The position numbers were made by a program, and so were the translations under genes. Below the pieces are notes generated by a model. The model saw only the letters and a list, made by a program, of their open reading frames with translations. It was not told the origin of the DNA and searched no databases. Positions 34,774 to 43,218 of a stretch of 53,326 bases of DNA are shown here, in pieces. Each line of letters starts with the position of its first letter. Position 1 is the stretch's first letter. Source of the stretch: JBHGAV01 sp041946685 (lineage in GTDB: Bacteria > Acidobacteriota > Terriglobia > Bryobacterales > Bryobacteraceae); NCBI GenBank assembly GCA_041946685.1, contig JBHGAV010000027.1, positions 1 through 53,326 of the forward strand. Direction: 5' to 3'.

Positions 34774-35170
34774 GATACTTATCGTGGACGACGATGCGGA
34801 TTTCGCCGAGGCTCTGTCGTCCTTTCTGGAGGCGAACGGCTACCAGGTCCTTCAGGCCAGGGACGGCACCGAAGGACTGAGGCTGGCCAAAACGCAGAAA
34901 CCGGACCTGATCCTCATGGATATCGTCATGAGGGAGCGGACCGAGGGGTTCTTCACGATTCAGGAGATCCGGCACACGCCGGGCCTGGAGGACGTACCCG
35001 TATTCGTGGTCAGTTCGATCTACAGTCAGGTGCCCGGATTCCGGGTCATGCCCGAGGCAAGCTGGCTGGCACACGACGATTTTCTGGCCAAGCCGATTGA
35101 CCCTCCCGAGCTTCTGGAGAAGGTTCGCACGCGCCTGGCGCAGAGGACGGCCAAGGAGGTGGCGTCATGA
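34757..35170 (+). CDS. Stand-alone response regulator receiver (second)
   Basis: A 137-residue receiver with acceptor D55 (LILMDIVM), IVDDDADF acidic residues, and FLAKPID Lys. It shares the lengthened post-Asp loop (VMRERTEGFFTIQEI) and the VSSI segment with the receiver at 33149, so the two are probably paralogues. It overlaps the kinase gene upstream by 17 bases and the hydrogenase beta subunit downstream by 4 bases (ATGA), showing that signalling and enzyme genes are translated as one unit. No DNA-binding domain. Confidence 0.88.
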   Translation: MPVKHKILIVDDDADFAEALSSFLEANGYQVLQARDGTEGLRLAKTQKPDLILMDIVMRERTEGFFTIQEIRHTPGLEDVPVFVVSSIYSQVPGFRVMPEASWLAHDDFLAKPIDPPELLEKVRTRLAQRTAKEVAS

Positions 35171-36204
35171 AGGTTCTCAAGCTCGCCAAGGAGAATCTGG
35201 ATTTCTTCGCTGCCGTCGTGCAGCAGTTCGGCGAGGTGCACGCGCCCGTGGAGAAGAACGGCAAGTTCGCCTTCCAGCGCCTGGCGCGGTGGTCGGACGC
35301 CCGGCTGGACTATCAGCGCACGATGCTGCCTCCGAAGAAGTACTTCCTGCCGCCGCACGACACCCTGCTCGAGTACAGGGACGGGCAAGGCTATGTGCCC
35401 GTGATGGAGGGAGCCGACCGGCGGATCATCCTGTTCGGGGTGCACCCCTGCGACATCTACGCGCTGAACATTCTGGACATGGTGTTCTACGGCAAGTACG
35501 TGGACACCTACTATCAGAAGCGCCGCAAGAACATCGCCATTATCGGGATCGATTGCACTCCCGACGAGCACTGCTTCTGCCGTTCGATGCGGGCGGACTT
35601 CGTCGACAGGGGCTTCGATCTGTTCTTCACGGACCTCGGGGATCATTACCAGGTGATGGTCGGCACGGCGCTGGGCGATGACATGGTGCTGGCGACCGGC
35701 CCCCTGTTCGAGCCGACCACCACCGAAGATCTGAAGGAATACAAGCGCCGTTCCGCTGCCAAGAAGAGCGCCTTCCAGCTCGAGGTCGAGATCCGCGATC
35801 TTCCCGAGATCTTCGAGATGCAGTACGACAGCACGTTGTGGAAGGGCCTGGGCGAGCGCTGCCTCTCCTGCGGCAGTTGCAGCATGGTGTGCCCGACCTG
35901 CTACTGCTACGACGTCGCCGACGACGTCGAACTCGGTTCGAGGAGCGGCAGGCGCACGCGGTCGTGGGACTCCTGCCTGTTCTCCACCCATGCCCTGGTC
36001 GCAGGCGGAGAGAACTTCCGGTTCGGACGTCCGGCCCGCGTCAAATTCCGCTACTACCACAAGCAGAGCCGTTTCGTGGCCGAATACGGGCGGCCCAGTT
36101 GCGTGGGTTGCGGGCGCTGTATTTCGGCCTGCCCGGTCAAGATCGACATTAGCGAGGTGATCAGTCAACTGCGGAGGATGGAAGAAAATGCAACTGCTCA
36201 GTGA
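35167..36204 (+). CDS. hydB: Group 3b-type [NiFe] hydrogenase, beta subunit (4Fe-4S)
   Basis: A 345-residue iron-sulfur protein resembling the beta subunit of cytosolic sulfhydrogenases (Pyrococcus HydB/HyhB). Two ferredoxin-type cluster motifs are seen: CLSCGSCSMVCPTCYC (about residues 235-250) and CVGCGRCISACPVKID near the C-terminus. An N-terminal domain with GVHPCDIYALNILD and CTPDEHCFC may bind another cluster. It passes electrons between the NiFe subunits and the flavin subunit. The start overlaps the receiver gene by 4 bases, and its stop lies inside the gamma gene (17-base overlap). Confidence 0.88.
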   Translation: MKVLKLAKENLDFFAAVVQQFGEVHAPVEKNGKFAFQRLARWSDARLDYQRTMLPPKKYFLPPHDTLLEYRDGQGYVPVMEGADRRIILFGVHPCDIYALNILDMVFYGKYVDTYYQKRRKNIAIIGIDCTPDEHCFCRSMRADFVDRGFDLFFTDLGDHYQVMVGTALGDDMVLATGPLFEPTTTEDLKEYKRRSAAKKSAFQLEVEIRDLPEIFEMQYDSTLWKGLGERCLSCGSCSMVCPTCYCYDVADDVELGSRSGRRTRSWDSCLFSTHALVAGGENFRFGRPARVKFRYYHKQSRFVAEYGRPSCVGCGRCISACPVKIDISEVISQLRRMEENATAQ

Positions 36205-37060
36205 AGCGCCGGTGAGCCAGGCCATCGTGGCTCAGAATCCGTACTTTCCGCACATGGCGCGAATCGTCCGCATCTACAAGATGGTGGAGGACAACTACCT
36301 GTTCTCGCTGCGCTTCGTGGACGATCACCTGGCCCGGACGTTCCGGCACAACCCCGGGCAGTTCATGATGCTCAGCGTGCCGGGGACCGGCGAAGCGCCG
36401 ATCTCGATCTCCTCCAGTCCGACGAGGGCGGGCATCATCGAGGTGTGTGTCCGGCGGGTCGGGCGAGTGACCAACGCCCTGTACCGCATGCAGACCAACG
36501 ACCTTGTGGGGCTCCGGGGGCCCTACGGCAACGGTTACGACGTGGAGACCATGGCGGGCAACGACCTGCTGCTGGTCGCCGGCGGCCTGGGCATGGCGCC
36601 GCTGCGCAGCCTGCTGTGGTACGCGCTCGACAACCGGGATCAGTTCCGCAACGTTACCCTGATGTTCGGAGCGAAGTCGCCGGAGCAGATGTTGTTCCGC
36701 GATGAGCTTGCCTCGCTGGTCGACCGCATCGACCTGCAATGCCTGCTCACCGTGGACAGCGACCCGACGGGGACCTGGAAGTACCATGTCGGGCTGCTGC
36801 CCAAACTGTTCGACCACGCCAAGCTGAATCCGTCCGCCACGTATGCGGCCGTCTGCGGGCCTCCGGTGGTCTACAAGTTCGTGCTGCAACGCCTGCTCGA
36901 GCTGAACTTCTCCAAGGATCGAATCCTCATGTCCCTGGAACGGCGCATGAAGTGCGGCGTGGGCAAATGCGCGCATTGCAGCGTCGGCTACCGGTACACC
37001 TGTATCCACGGGCCGATCTTCACTTATTGGGATGCAATCAATCTGCCGGAGATGATTTGA
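36188..37060 (+). CDS. hydG: Group 3b-type [NiFe] hydrogenase, gamma subunit (FAD/NAD(P)-binding)
   Basis: A 290-residue flavoprotein of the ferredoxin-NADP reductase/DHODB type. It has an FAD-binding RxYS-like region (GEAPISISSSPT), the NAD(P) loop VAGGLGMAPLRSLLWYA, and a C-terminal 2Fe-2S motif with four Cys (MKCGVGKCAHCSVGYRYTC). It exchanges hydride with NAD(P)H, so the complex should couple H2 to NAD(P)H. It has the normal length for the family. It ends in TGATG shared with the delta subunit start. Confidence 0.9.
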   Translation: MQLLSEAPVSQAIVAQNPYFPHMARIVRIYKMVEDNYLFSLRFVDDHLARTFRHNPGQFMMLSVPGTGEAPISISSSPTRAGIIEVCVRRVGRVTNALYRMQTNDLVGLRGPYGNGYDVETMAGNDLLLVAGGLGMAPLRSLLWYALDNRDQFRNVTLMFGAKSPEQMLFRDELASLVDRIDLQCLLTVDSDPTGTWKYHVGLLPKLFDHAKLNPSATYAAVCGPPVVYKFVLQRLLELNFSKDRILMSLERRMKCGVGKCAHCSVGYRYTCIHGPIFTYWDAINLPEMI

Positions 37061-37806
37061 TGGGAAAACCAACACTGGGAGTATTCGGATTGACGGGCTG
37101 CGCGGGAGACCAGCTCGTGATTCTCAACTGCGAGGATCAGCTTCTCCAATTGACGGAGTTGGTCGACATCAAGGACTTCCTGATGGCCTCCTCGGAGAAC
37201 GACGGGGAGTGCCGGCTCGACGTTGCGCTGGTGGACGGCGCGGTGTTGAGCAAGCGCGACGAGAACATGCTGAAGCGGATTCGGGAGCGCTCCAAGCTGC
37301 TGGTGGCCATCGGGACCTGCGCCGTCTGGGGCGGTGTGGCGGCCATGGACCGCAACGGCGACCGGGCCAAGCTCCTGCACCTGGTTTACGGCGACATGGG
37401 CAGGAAGTACGACACCCTGCCCGCCCGCGCCCTGCACGAGGTCGTGAAAGTGGATCTCAACATTACGGGCTGTCCGATCGAGAAGAGCCAGCTCATCGCG
37501 GCGGTGGCGAGCCTGCTCCAGGGAGACCCGCCGTTGTTCCCGAAGTATCCGGTCTGCTCGGAGTGCCGGGTGAAGGAGAACAACTGCCTGCTCGAGCAAC
37601 AGGGAAAAGTCTGCTGCGGCCCCCTGACCCTGGCCGGATGCAACGCGCTGTGCCCGAGCCTCGGCATCCCCTGCGTGGGATGCCGTGGGCCGGCCGACGA
37701 TGCCAACGTGGAGTCGGCGATCGCGATGTTCCATGAGAAGGGAGTCCCGCGCGAGGCGATCTCGGCCAAACTGCGGACTTTTGTGCCACTCAGAGGAGGG
37801 AACTGA
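37060..37806 (+). CDS. hydD: Group 3b-type [NiFe] hydrogenase, delta (small) subunit
   Basis: A 248-residue small subunit. It carries the proximal 4Fe-4S cluster next to the NiFe site plus further clusters from the Cys-rich C-terminal third (CSECRVKENNC, CCGPLTLAGCNALC, CVGCRG). The proximal ligands are normally two Cys in CxxC, one in GTC and one in GCP. Here the first motif reads TGCAGDQ (C14, D17), so Asp replaces the second Cys, while IGTCAVWGG and ITGCPIEK are intact. A Cys3-Asp cluster is known for actinobacterial-type (group 1h) hydrogenases. It overlaps the gamma gene by 1 base and meets the alpha gene at TGATG. Confidence 0.9.
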   Translation: MGKPTLGVFGLTGCAGDQLVILNCEDQLLQLTELVDIKDFLMASSENDGECRLDVALVDGAVLSKRDENMLKRIRERSKLLVAIGTCAVWGGVAAMDRNGDRAKLLHLVYGDMGRKYDTLPARALHEVVKVDLNITGCPIEKSQLIAAVASLLQGDPPLFPKYPVCSECRVKENNCLLEQQGKVCCGPLTLAGCNALCPSLGIPCVGCRGPADDANVESAIAMFHEKGVPREAISAKLRTFVPLRGGN

Positions 37807-39116
37807 TGACAAGAACGATCAAAGTGGATCATCTGGCGAGAGTGGAAGGGCACGGCGGCGTCACGGTTGAGCTGGGCGGCGATCCGGTGATCGCCGTCCG
37901 TTTCGACATCTTCGAGGGCGCGCGGCTGTTGGAGGCGCTGGCGCGGGGACGCAGTTGGGAGGACGTTCCCCAGATTGTCTCGCGGATCTGCGCCATCTGC
38001 TCGGTGGCGCACTCGCTGACCTCCATCAAGGCGATCGAGAGCGCCTTCGGCATCACGCCGTCGCCGCAGACCGAGCTTCTGCGCGACCTGGCGTGCCGGG
38101 GGGAGAACATCGAGAGCCACGCGTTGCATGTGTTCTGCCTGGCGGTGCCGGACTACCTGAACTACCCGAGCGTGATCGCGCTGGCAGGCGACCTGCCGGA
38201 TGCGGCGCGCCTCGGGCTTCGCCTGAAGAAGCTGGGCAATACCATCCAGGAGGTCATCGGCGGACGCGCCGTGCACCCGGTCAACTGCGTCGTGGGAGGC
38301 TTCGGCAGACTCCCCACGACTGAGCAACTGCTGGCGCTGCGCAGCGACCTCCGGCAGGCCGTCGAGGACTGCAAGGCCGTGATTGACCTGGTGGCCTCGC
38401 TGCCGCCGGCGGACTTCTGCGCCAAGGAGACCCTCTTTGCCGCCTTGATCCCCAAGGGCGACTTCGGCTACGGGTATTACTCGGGCGACGAAATCGGTAT
38501 CCGCACCAACGGCAAGATCGTGACCATACCGGCGGCCAAGTACGCGTCGCTGGCCAACGAGCGCGCAGTCCCGCACTCTCACGCCAAGCACAGCTCTTAC
38601 AAGGGCAAGCCATTCATGGTGGGGGCGCTGGCCCGCCTGGCGGTGAACGGCAGCACGCTGGACGGCACGGTGGCCGGCGTGTGGGAGAAGTTCAGGCTGT
38701 TCCAGCCGTTCCGCAACCCGATGGACAATAATCTGGCCCAAGCGCTGGAGCTGGTCTACGACATCAAGCGCAGTCTCCAGATCGTGGAGCGAATCCTGGC
38801 CGACGGGCTCAAGGAGGAGGCCCCCGTTCCGGTTCAGCCCAAGGCGGGATCCGGTACGGGAATCACCGAGGCGCCGCGGGGGCTGCTGGTTCACAGCTAC
38901 AGTTTCGACGACCAGGGCCGGCTGGCGACCGCGGACGTGATTACGCCGACCGCCTTCAATGCCGCCAGCGTCGAGGACCATCTGCGGCGCACGGTGGAAC
39001 AGAACGCCGGCGACAACGACCCTGCACTCACCAGGAAGATCGAGATGGTGGTGCGGGCCTACGATCCCTGCATCTCCTGCTCCGTGCACCTGGTTCGAAA
39101 GCGGAATGCCCCTTAG
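37806..39116 (+). CDS. hydA: Group 3b-type [NiFe] hydrogenase, alpha (large) subunit
   Basis: A 436-residue catalytic subunit. NiFe ligands are in L1, RICAICSVAH (C62, C65), and L2, DPCISCSVH (C422, C425, H428). L1 has Ala where most groups have Gly, as in Pyrococcus-type group 3b enzymes. Eight residues follow H428 (LVRKRNAP); this short tail should be removed by the maturation protease encoded at 41109. There is no export signal, in line with a cytosolic NAD(P)-linked enzyme. The gene order beta-gamma-delta-alpha is that of group 3b operons. Its end overlaps the following sensor kinase gene by 11 bases. Confidence 0.93.
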   Translation: MTRTIKVDHLARVEGHGGVTVELGGDPVIAVRFDIFEGARLLEALARGRSWEDVPQIVSRICAICSVAHSLTSIKAIESAFGITPSPQTELLRDLACRGENIESHALHVFCLAVPDYLNYPSVIALAGDLPDAARLGLRLKKLGNTIQEVIGGRAVHPVNCVVGGFGRLPTTEQLLALRSDLRQAVEDCKAVIDLVASLPPADFCAKETLFAALIPKGDFGYGYYSGDEIGIRTNGKIVTIPAAKYASLANERAVPHSHAKHSSYKGKPFMVGALARLAVNGSTLDGTVAGVWEKFRLFQPFRNPMDNNLAQALELVYDIKRSLQIVERILADGLKEEAPVPVQPKAGSGTGITEAPRGLLVHSYSFDDQGRLATADVITPTAFNAASVEDHLRRTVEQNAGDNDPALTRKIEMVVRAYDPCISCSVHLVRKRNAP

Positions 39117-41112
39117 CCTGACAAGCGGCCGCCGGACGCTGAAGGCGAGGCTCATCTCCCACTACCTGGTGGTCTTGGGGATCGGCGGCCTGGTGACCTC
39201 GGTGGTCGGCTCCTACATCGTGAGCTCGACCATCATGATGCAGGTGCGCCGGAGCGTGGACAACAACTTTGTCACCGCGCGCTCCATCTACGACGAGCAG
39301 CTTGGGACGCTGAAGTTGACGGTTCAGCTCGCGGCCTCCGGGAGCACGATTCCTCAGTACCTGCGCGAGAACCGCCGCGAACTGCTGCTCGCCTACCTGG
39401 AGGGCATCCGCCGGGAGCGGCGCTTCGACTTCCTGACTCTTACCGATCCGGCGGGGCGGGTACTGGTGCGGTGTTCGCAGCCGGACAGAACCGGCGACGA
39501 CGTCTCTTCCAGCAGTGTCATCGCAGCCGCGCTCGGAGGCTCCACAGCCGCCGCCACCGAGATCATGCCGGCGGAGATGCTGGCGAGGGAGGACCCGCGG
39601 CTGCGCGCGCAAGCGCAGATGTGGGTCGTGCCCACGGCGCACGCCCAGCCGGGAGGCAAGACCGAAGAGACCTCGGGGATGGCGCTCGTGGCGGCGACGC
39701 CGGTGCGGGGGCCGGACGGCAGGGCCGCGGGGGCGCTGTACGGCGGCATCCTGCTGAATCGCAATTTCACGATCGTGGACCGCGCCTGGGACCTGGTCTA
39801 CCGCGGCGAGCAGTTCGAAGGCGAGGACGTGGGGACCGTTACCATCTTCCAGGGCGACCTGAGGATCTCGACAAACGTGAAGAAGGGCTCGGGAGAAAGG
39901 GCAATCGGCACGCGGATCTCGGCCGAAGTCGAGGATGCGGTGCTGCGGAAGGGCCAGACGTGGCGCGGGCGGGCCTTTGTGGTCAACGACTGGTATATCA
40001 GCCGCTACGAACCCATCCGGAACCTGAAGGGCGAGACCATCGGCGTTCTTTACGTGGGAGTTCTTGAGAGAGCCTACACGGCCATCCGGGACCGGGTGAT
40101 CATCTCGTTCTTCATCCTCGCGACGGTCGGGTTCATCGTCATCATCGCCACCACCTACTACGAAATCCACCACATCACGCGGCCCGTCGGCCAGATGGTC
40201 GCGGCCACGCGCAACATCGCGGCGGGACGGTTCGACCAGGAGGTGGAAGCGGGCTCTCAAGGCGAGATCGCATTGCTGGCCGAGTCGTTCAATACCATGC
40301 TTAAGAGCCTGCGCACGATGAAGGGAGACCTGGAGGAGTGGGGCCGCACGCTGGAGCAGAAGGTGCGCGAGCGGACAGAGGAACTGGTGGCGATGCAGGC
40401 GCGCGTCTCGCAGTCGGAGAGGCTGGCCTCCGTCGGCATGCTGGCCGCGGGCGTGGCCCACGAGATCAACAACCCCCTGGGCGGCATCCTGGCCCTGACG
40501 TCGCTCACGCTGGAGGACATGAAACCGGACGATCCCAACCGGGAGAACCTCGAAGAGGTGGTGCATCAGACGCAACGCTGCCGTGACATTGTGCGAGGCC
40601 TGCTGGAATTCTCCCGGCAGTCCCGGATGGGCGCCGACCTGGCGGATCTGAACAAGATCCTGGACGACAGCCTGGCGCTGATCAGCCGCCAAGCCGCTTT
40701 CTTCAACGTGACGCTGGTGAAGGAATACGATCCGGAACTGCCGGCCGTGCTGGCCGACAAAGGCGAACTCCAGCAGGTCTTCGTGAACATCCTGGTGAAT
40801 GCCGCCCAATCCATCGAAGGGCACGGGACGGTCAAGATCATCACGCGCCGCGCCGAAGGCGCCGACGCCGTGGAGGTCGTGGTTTCCGACACCGGCCGGG
40901 GCATCCCGGCCGAGGAGATCGGGCGCATCTTCGATCCCTTCTTCAGCACCAAGCCGAGCGGCCAGGGCACGGGGCTGGGCCTGTCGATCGCCTACGGCAT
41001 CATCACGTCGCACAAAGGAACGATCCACGTGGCGAGCGAGGTGGGAAAGGGCACTGCGTTCACGATCCGGCTGCCCGTCGCACCGGCGGCCGCGCCGAAC
41101 GAGCAATCGTGA
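39106..41112 (+). CDS. Membrane sensor histidine kinase within the hydrogenase operon
   Basis: A 668-residue kinase. A transmembrane helix (about 18-40) and a second at 331-351 enclose a large extracytoplasmic Cache-like sensor domain (residues 45-325; LYVGVLERAYTAIRDRV). Then come HAMP (ITRPVGQMVAATRNIAAGRF), a coiled coil, HisKA with H452 in GVAHEINNPLGGIL, and HATPase (VFVNILVNAAQSI, GTGLGLSIAYGI). The HisKA/HATPase type is like NtrB-family kinases. The ATG at 39106 lies inside hydA, and the end overlaps the protease by 4 bases, so it is part of the operon. The stand-alone receivers upstream are the obvious partners; the signal is unknown. Confidence 0.9.
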   Translation: MPLSLTSGRRTLKARLISHYLVVLGIGGLVTSVVGSYIVSSTIMMQVRRSVDNNFVTARSIYDEQLGTLKLTVQLAASGSTIPQYLRENRRELLLAYLEGIRRERRFDFLTLTDPAGRVLVRCSQPDRTGDDVSSSSVIAAALGGSTAAATEIMPAEMLAREDPRLRAQAQMWVVPTAHAQPGGKTEETSGMALVAATPVRGPDGRAAGALYGGILLNRNFTIVDRAWDLVYRGEQFEGEDVGTVTIFQGDLRISTNVKKGSGERAIGTRISAEVEDAVLRKGQTWRGRAFVVNDWYISRYEPIRNLKGETIGVLYVGVLERAYTAIRDRVIISFFILATVGFIVIIATTYYEIHHITRPVGQMVAATRNIAAGRFDQEVEAGSQGEIALLAESFNTMLKSLRTMKGDLEEWGRTLEQKVRERTEELVAMQARVSQSERLASVGMLAAGVAHEINNPLGGILALTSLTLEDMKPDDPNRENLEEVVHQTQRCRDIVRGLLEFSRQSRMGADLADLNKILDDSLALISRQAAFFNVTLVKEYDPELPAVLADKGELQQVFVNILVNAAQSIEGHGTVKIITRRAEGADAVEVVVSDTGRGIPAEEIGRIFDPFFSTKPSGQGTGLGLSIAYGIITSHKGTIHVASEVGKGTAFTIRLPVAPAAAPNEQS

Positions 41113-41582
41113 AACCTCACCTGGTCATCGGTCTGGGGAACCCGTTGATGGGAGACGAGGGCGTCGGTTGCGCGCTGGCGGAAAGGCTCGCCGGGGACAA
41201 GCGGCTGCCCCCGGAGATCGAGGTGATCGAAGCGGGCACGGATCTTCTCGATTGCGCCGGGCAAATGGCCGGGCGGACCAGCGTCACGCTTCTGGACGCC
41301 ATGCTGGACCCCTTGGAGCCCGGGGTGCTGCGGGTCTTCAAAGGAGATCTCAGCGAGTTCGAACACGGCCAGCCGAGCGTCCACCAGCTCAGTGTCCCCG
41401 GCTCGCTGGAACTGCTGAAGGCGGCTTACCCACAATTGCGGGACATCCGGTTCACGCTGCTGGCGGTTACGGTGGACTCGGCAGAGGCGCGGGCCCGACT
41501 CTCGCCAGCCCTGGAGGCCATGCTTCCGGACCTGGTAGAGCGGATTCTGGAGGAACTCCGGGGCGGCGTTACGCGTAGATAG
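41109..41582 (+). CDS. Hydrogenase maturation endopeptidase (HyaD/HycI family)
   Basis: A 157-residue protease starting at GTG 41109 (GTGA overlap with the kinase stop). N-terminal IGLGNPLMGDEGVG contains the Glu/Asp used to recognise nickel; EVIEAGTDLLD and VTLLDAMLDPLEPG provide the second Asp and neighbouring segment; VHQLSVPGSLELL supplies the His. These proteases clip the C-terminal tail of the large subunit once nickel is inserted. Here the substrate is the adjacent HydA with its 8-residue tail. Last gene of the hydrogenase operon. Confidence 0.9.
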   Translation: MKPHLVIGLGNPLMGDEGVGCALAERLAGDKRLPPEIEVIEAGTDLLDCAGQMAGRTSVTLLDAMLDPLEPGVLRVFKGDLSEFEHGQPSVHQLSVPGSLELLKAAYPQLRDIRFTLLAVTVDSAEARARLSPALEAMLPDLVERILEELRGGVTRR

Positions 41583-41608
41583 GGAATGGAGGCAGAAAGG
41601 AGAAGCCC

Positions 41609-41806
41609 ATGGTGAAGTTCCTGCTGTTCTGCATCTTGTTGGTGCTCTGCTGGCCCCTGGCGCTTCTTGCGCTGCTACTCTACCCGTTGATTTGGCTCTT
41701 GCTGTTGCCGTTTCGACTGGTGGGCTTCGCCGTGGAAGGAGTGTTGGGCTTCATACGCGCCCTGTTCCTGCTGCCCGCGCGAGTGCTGGGTGGTTCGGCT
41801 CGTTAG
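41609..41806 (+). CDS. Small hydrophobic membrane peptide
   Basis: A 65-residue, strongly hydrophobic protein (KFLLFCILLVLCWPLALLAL, then IWLLLLPFRLVGFAV), probably two membrane-embedded helices. GGAGGCAGAAAGGAG precedes the ATG, a strong ribosome site. It follows the hydrogenase protease by 26 bases in the same direction, so it may be cotranscribed, and it overlaps the end of the opposing pgi gene by 4 bases. Similar short proteins occur in many Acidobacteriota; no function can be given. Confidence 0.6.
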   Translation: MVKFLLFCILLVLCWPLALLALLLYPLIWLLLLPFRLVGFAVEGVLGFIRALFLLPARVLGGSAR

Positions 41807-43197
41807 AACTTCGCCGATTTCCGCCTTTCTTCATACGCCTTGAATTGCGCCAGGAAGGGCTCGTAACCCGGCCGGCCCATCAGGCCGAAGGTGAACTTCT
41901 TGCCGAGTTCTACGCCCTCTTGATCGAAGGCGTTGATGTTCAGCAACTCTCCCGTGAACGCTGTCTGGAACTCCATCAACTGGAGGAAGGCGCCCAGGTG
42001 CTCCTCGTCCAGCCGGTCGAGCGTGAACGCGCAGTTGGGGCGCCCGCTCGCGGTAAGGGACGCAGCCGTGGAAAGCCGCTCCGCCTCGCTCAACTCGGCC
42101 AGCGATCTGCCGGCGAGGTAGTCGAATGCGTCCAGCCCCATCCGGCTCTTGGGGATCTTGGCGGAGTTGGGGAAGCGCTTGACGGACCAGAAGGTGAACA
42201 CCTTGTCGTTGGGGCCCTCAGCGTACAACTGCACCTGGGAGTGCTGATCTGTGGTGCCCAGAGCGGCCACCGGCGTCTGTCCGGCGTTCACCAGCTCGCC
42301 GCTGCGCGTGCGAGCTTTTCCCAGGGACTCGGCCCAGAGCTGGCGGAACCAAAACGCGACGCCCCACAGGCGGTTGGAGTAGGGAAAGGCCACCTGAATG
42401 GTCTTGTTCCTGAGCTGCCAGACCAGGTAGTGGAGCAGGGCCGAGCGCAACGCCGTGTTCCGGCCGATATCCTCCAGCCACGCCAGCCGGGTCATGGCCG
42501 CCGCACCCTTTTGGAGCCGGCGGATGTCCAGGCCGACCAGGGCGGCCGGAACGAGGCCCACCGCCGAAAGGACGCTGAACCGGCCGCCGACGTTCTCCGG
42601 GACGGGGAAGGTGCGATATCCTTCCCTGGCCGCCAGCGCCGCCAGTTCTCCCTTCCCCTGCGAGGTCACCGCCACGATCCGGGAAGCCGCCTTCCGGCCC
42701 ACGCCGCGCGCAAGCCAGTCGCGGACTATCAGGAAGGTGGCCGCGGTCTCGGCCGTGGAGCCCGACTTGGCGACCACGGCCACCAGCGTGCGTCTGGGCG
42801 CCATGCAATCCAGTGCCGCCATTACGAAGCTGGGGTCTACGTTGTCCAGCACCACCAGTCGCGGGCGCGCCGTGGAGAACTTGCCCTGCACGGGGTGTGG
42901 GCCCCTCAGCCCGCAGTCCAGCGCCCAGGCGCCCAGTGCGCTGCCGCCGATTCCCACCAGGCACACGGTGTCATAGGTCCCGCGCACCTCACCCGCATAC
43001 CGGAGGATCTCCCGGGCGAGGCCGCCCTGGAACGGCAGCTCCGGGAAGCCGTACAATCCGTCCTCGCTTGCCTTCCGGAATGCACGCAATCCTTCAATCG
43101 CCCGAGGAACGCTGTGTTCCACCTCGGCGCGCTCCAGGCCGTGGGTCGCGCCTACCATGTCCGTATAGAGGTTCGTTTCATCGAACAGGATGCCCAT
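41803..43197 (-). CDS. pgi: Glucose-6-phosphate isomerase
   Basis: A 464-residue sugar isomerase interconverting glucose-6-phosphate and fructose-6-phosphate. Signature segments: VCLVGIGGSALGAWAL, LVAVVAKSGSTAETAATFL (phosphate-binding SGST), VPENVGGRFSVLSAVG, and the catalytic region GTTDQHSQVQLYAEGP with the QHS histidine. It is of the shorter bacterial type (450-470 residues). It is monocistronic as far as can be seen and 21 bases from the RDD gene upstream on the same strand. Confidence 0.93.
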   Translation of the reverse strand: MGILFDETNLYTDMVGATHGLERAEVEHSVPRAIEGLRAFRKASEDGLYGFPELPFQGGLAREILRYAGEVRGTYDTVCLVGIGGSALGAWALDCGLRGPHPVQGKFSTARPRLVVLDNVDPSFVMAALDCMAPRRTLVAVVAKSGSTAETAATFLIVRDWLARGVGRKAASRIVAVTSQGKGELAALAAREGYRTFPVPENVGGRFSVLSAVGLVPAALVGLDIRRLQKGAAAMTRLAWLEDIGRNTALRSALLHYLVWQLRNKTIQVAFPYSNRLWGVAFWFRQLWAESLGKARTRSGELVNAGQTPVAALGTTDQHSQVQLYAEGPNDKVFTFWSVKRFPNSAKIPKSRMGLDAFDYLAGRSLAELSEAERLSTAASLTASGRPNCAFTLDRLDEEHLGAFLQLMEFQTAFTGELLNINAFDQEGVELGKKFTFGLMGRPGYEPFLAQFKAYEERRKSAKF

Positions 43198-43218
43198 GAC
43201 TTCTATCTTGCGACAGAA

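Noticed and set aside
39028..41106. 692-codon minus-strand frame
   Set aside because: Antisense shadow of the sensor kinase, rich in Arg, His and Gly with no domain.
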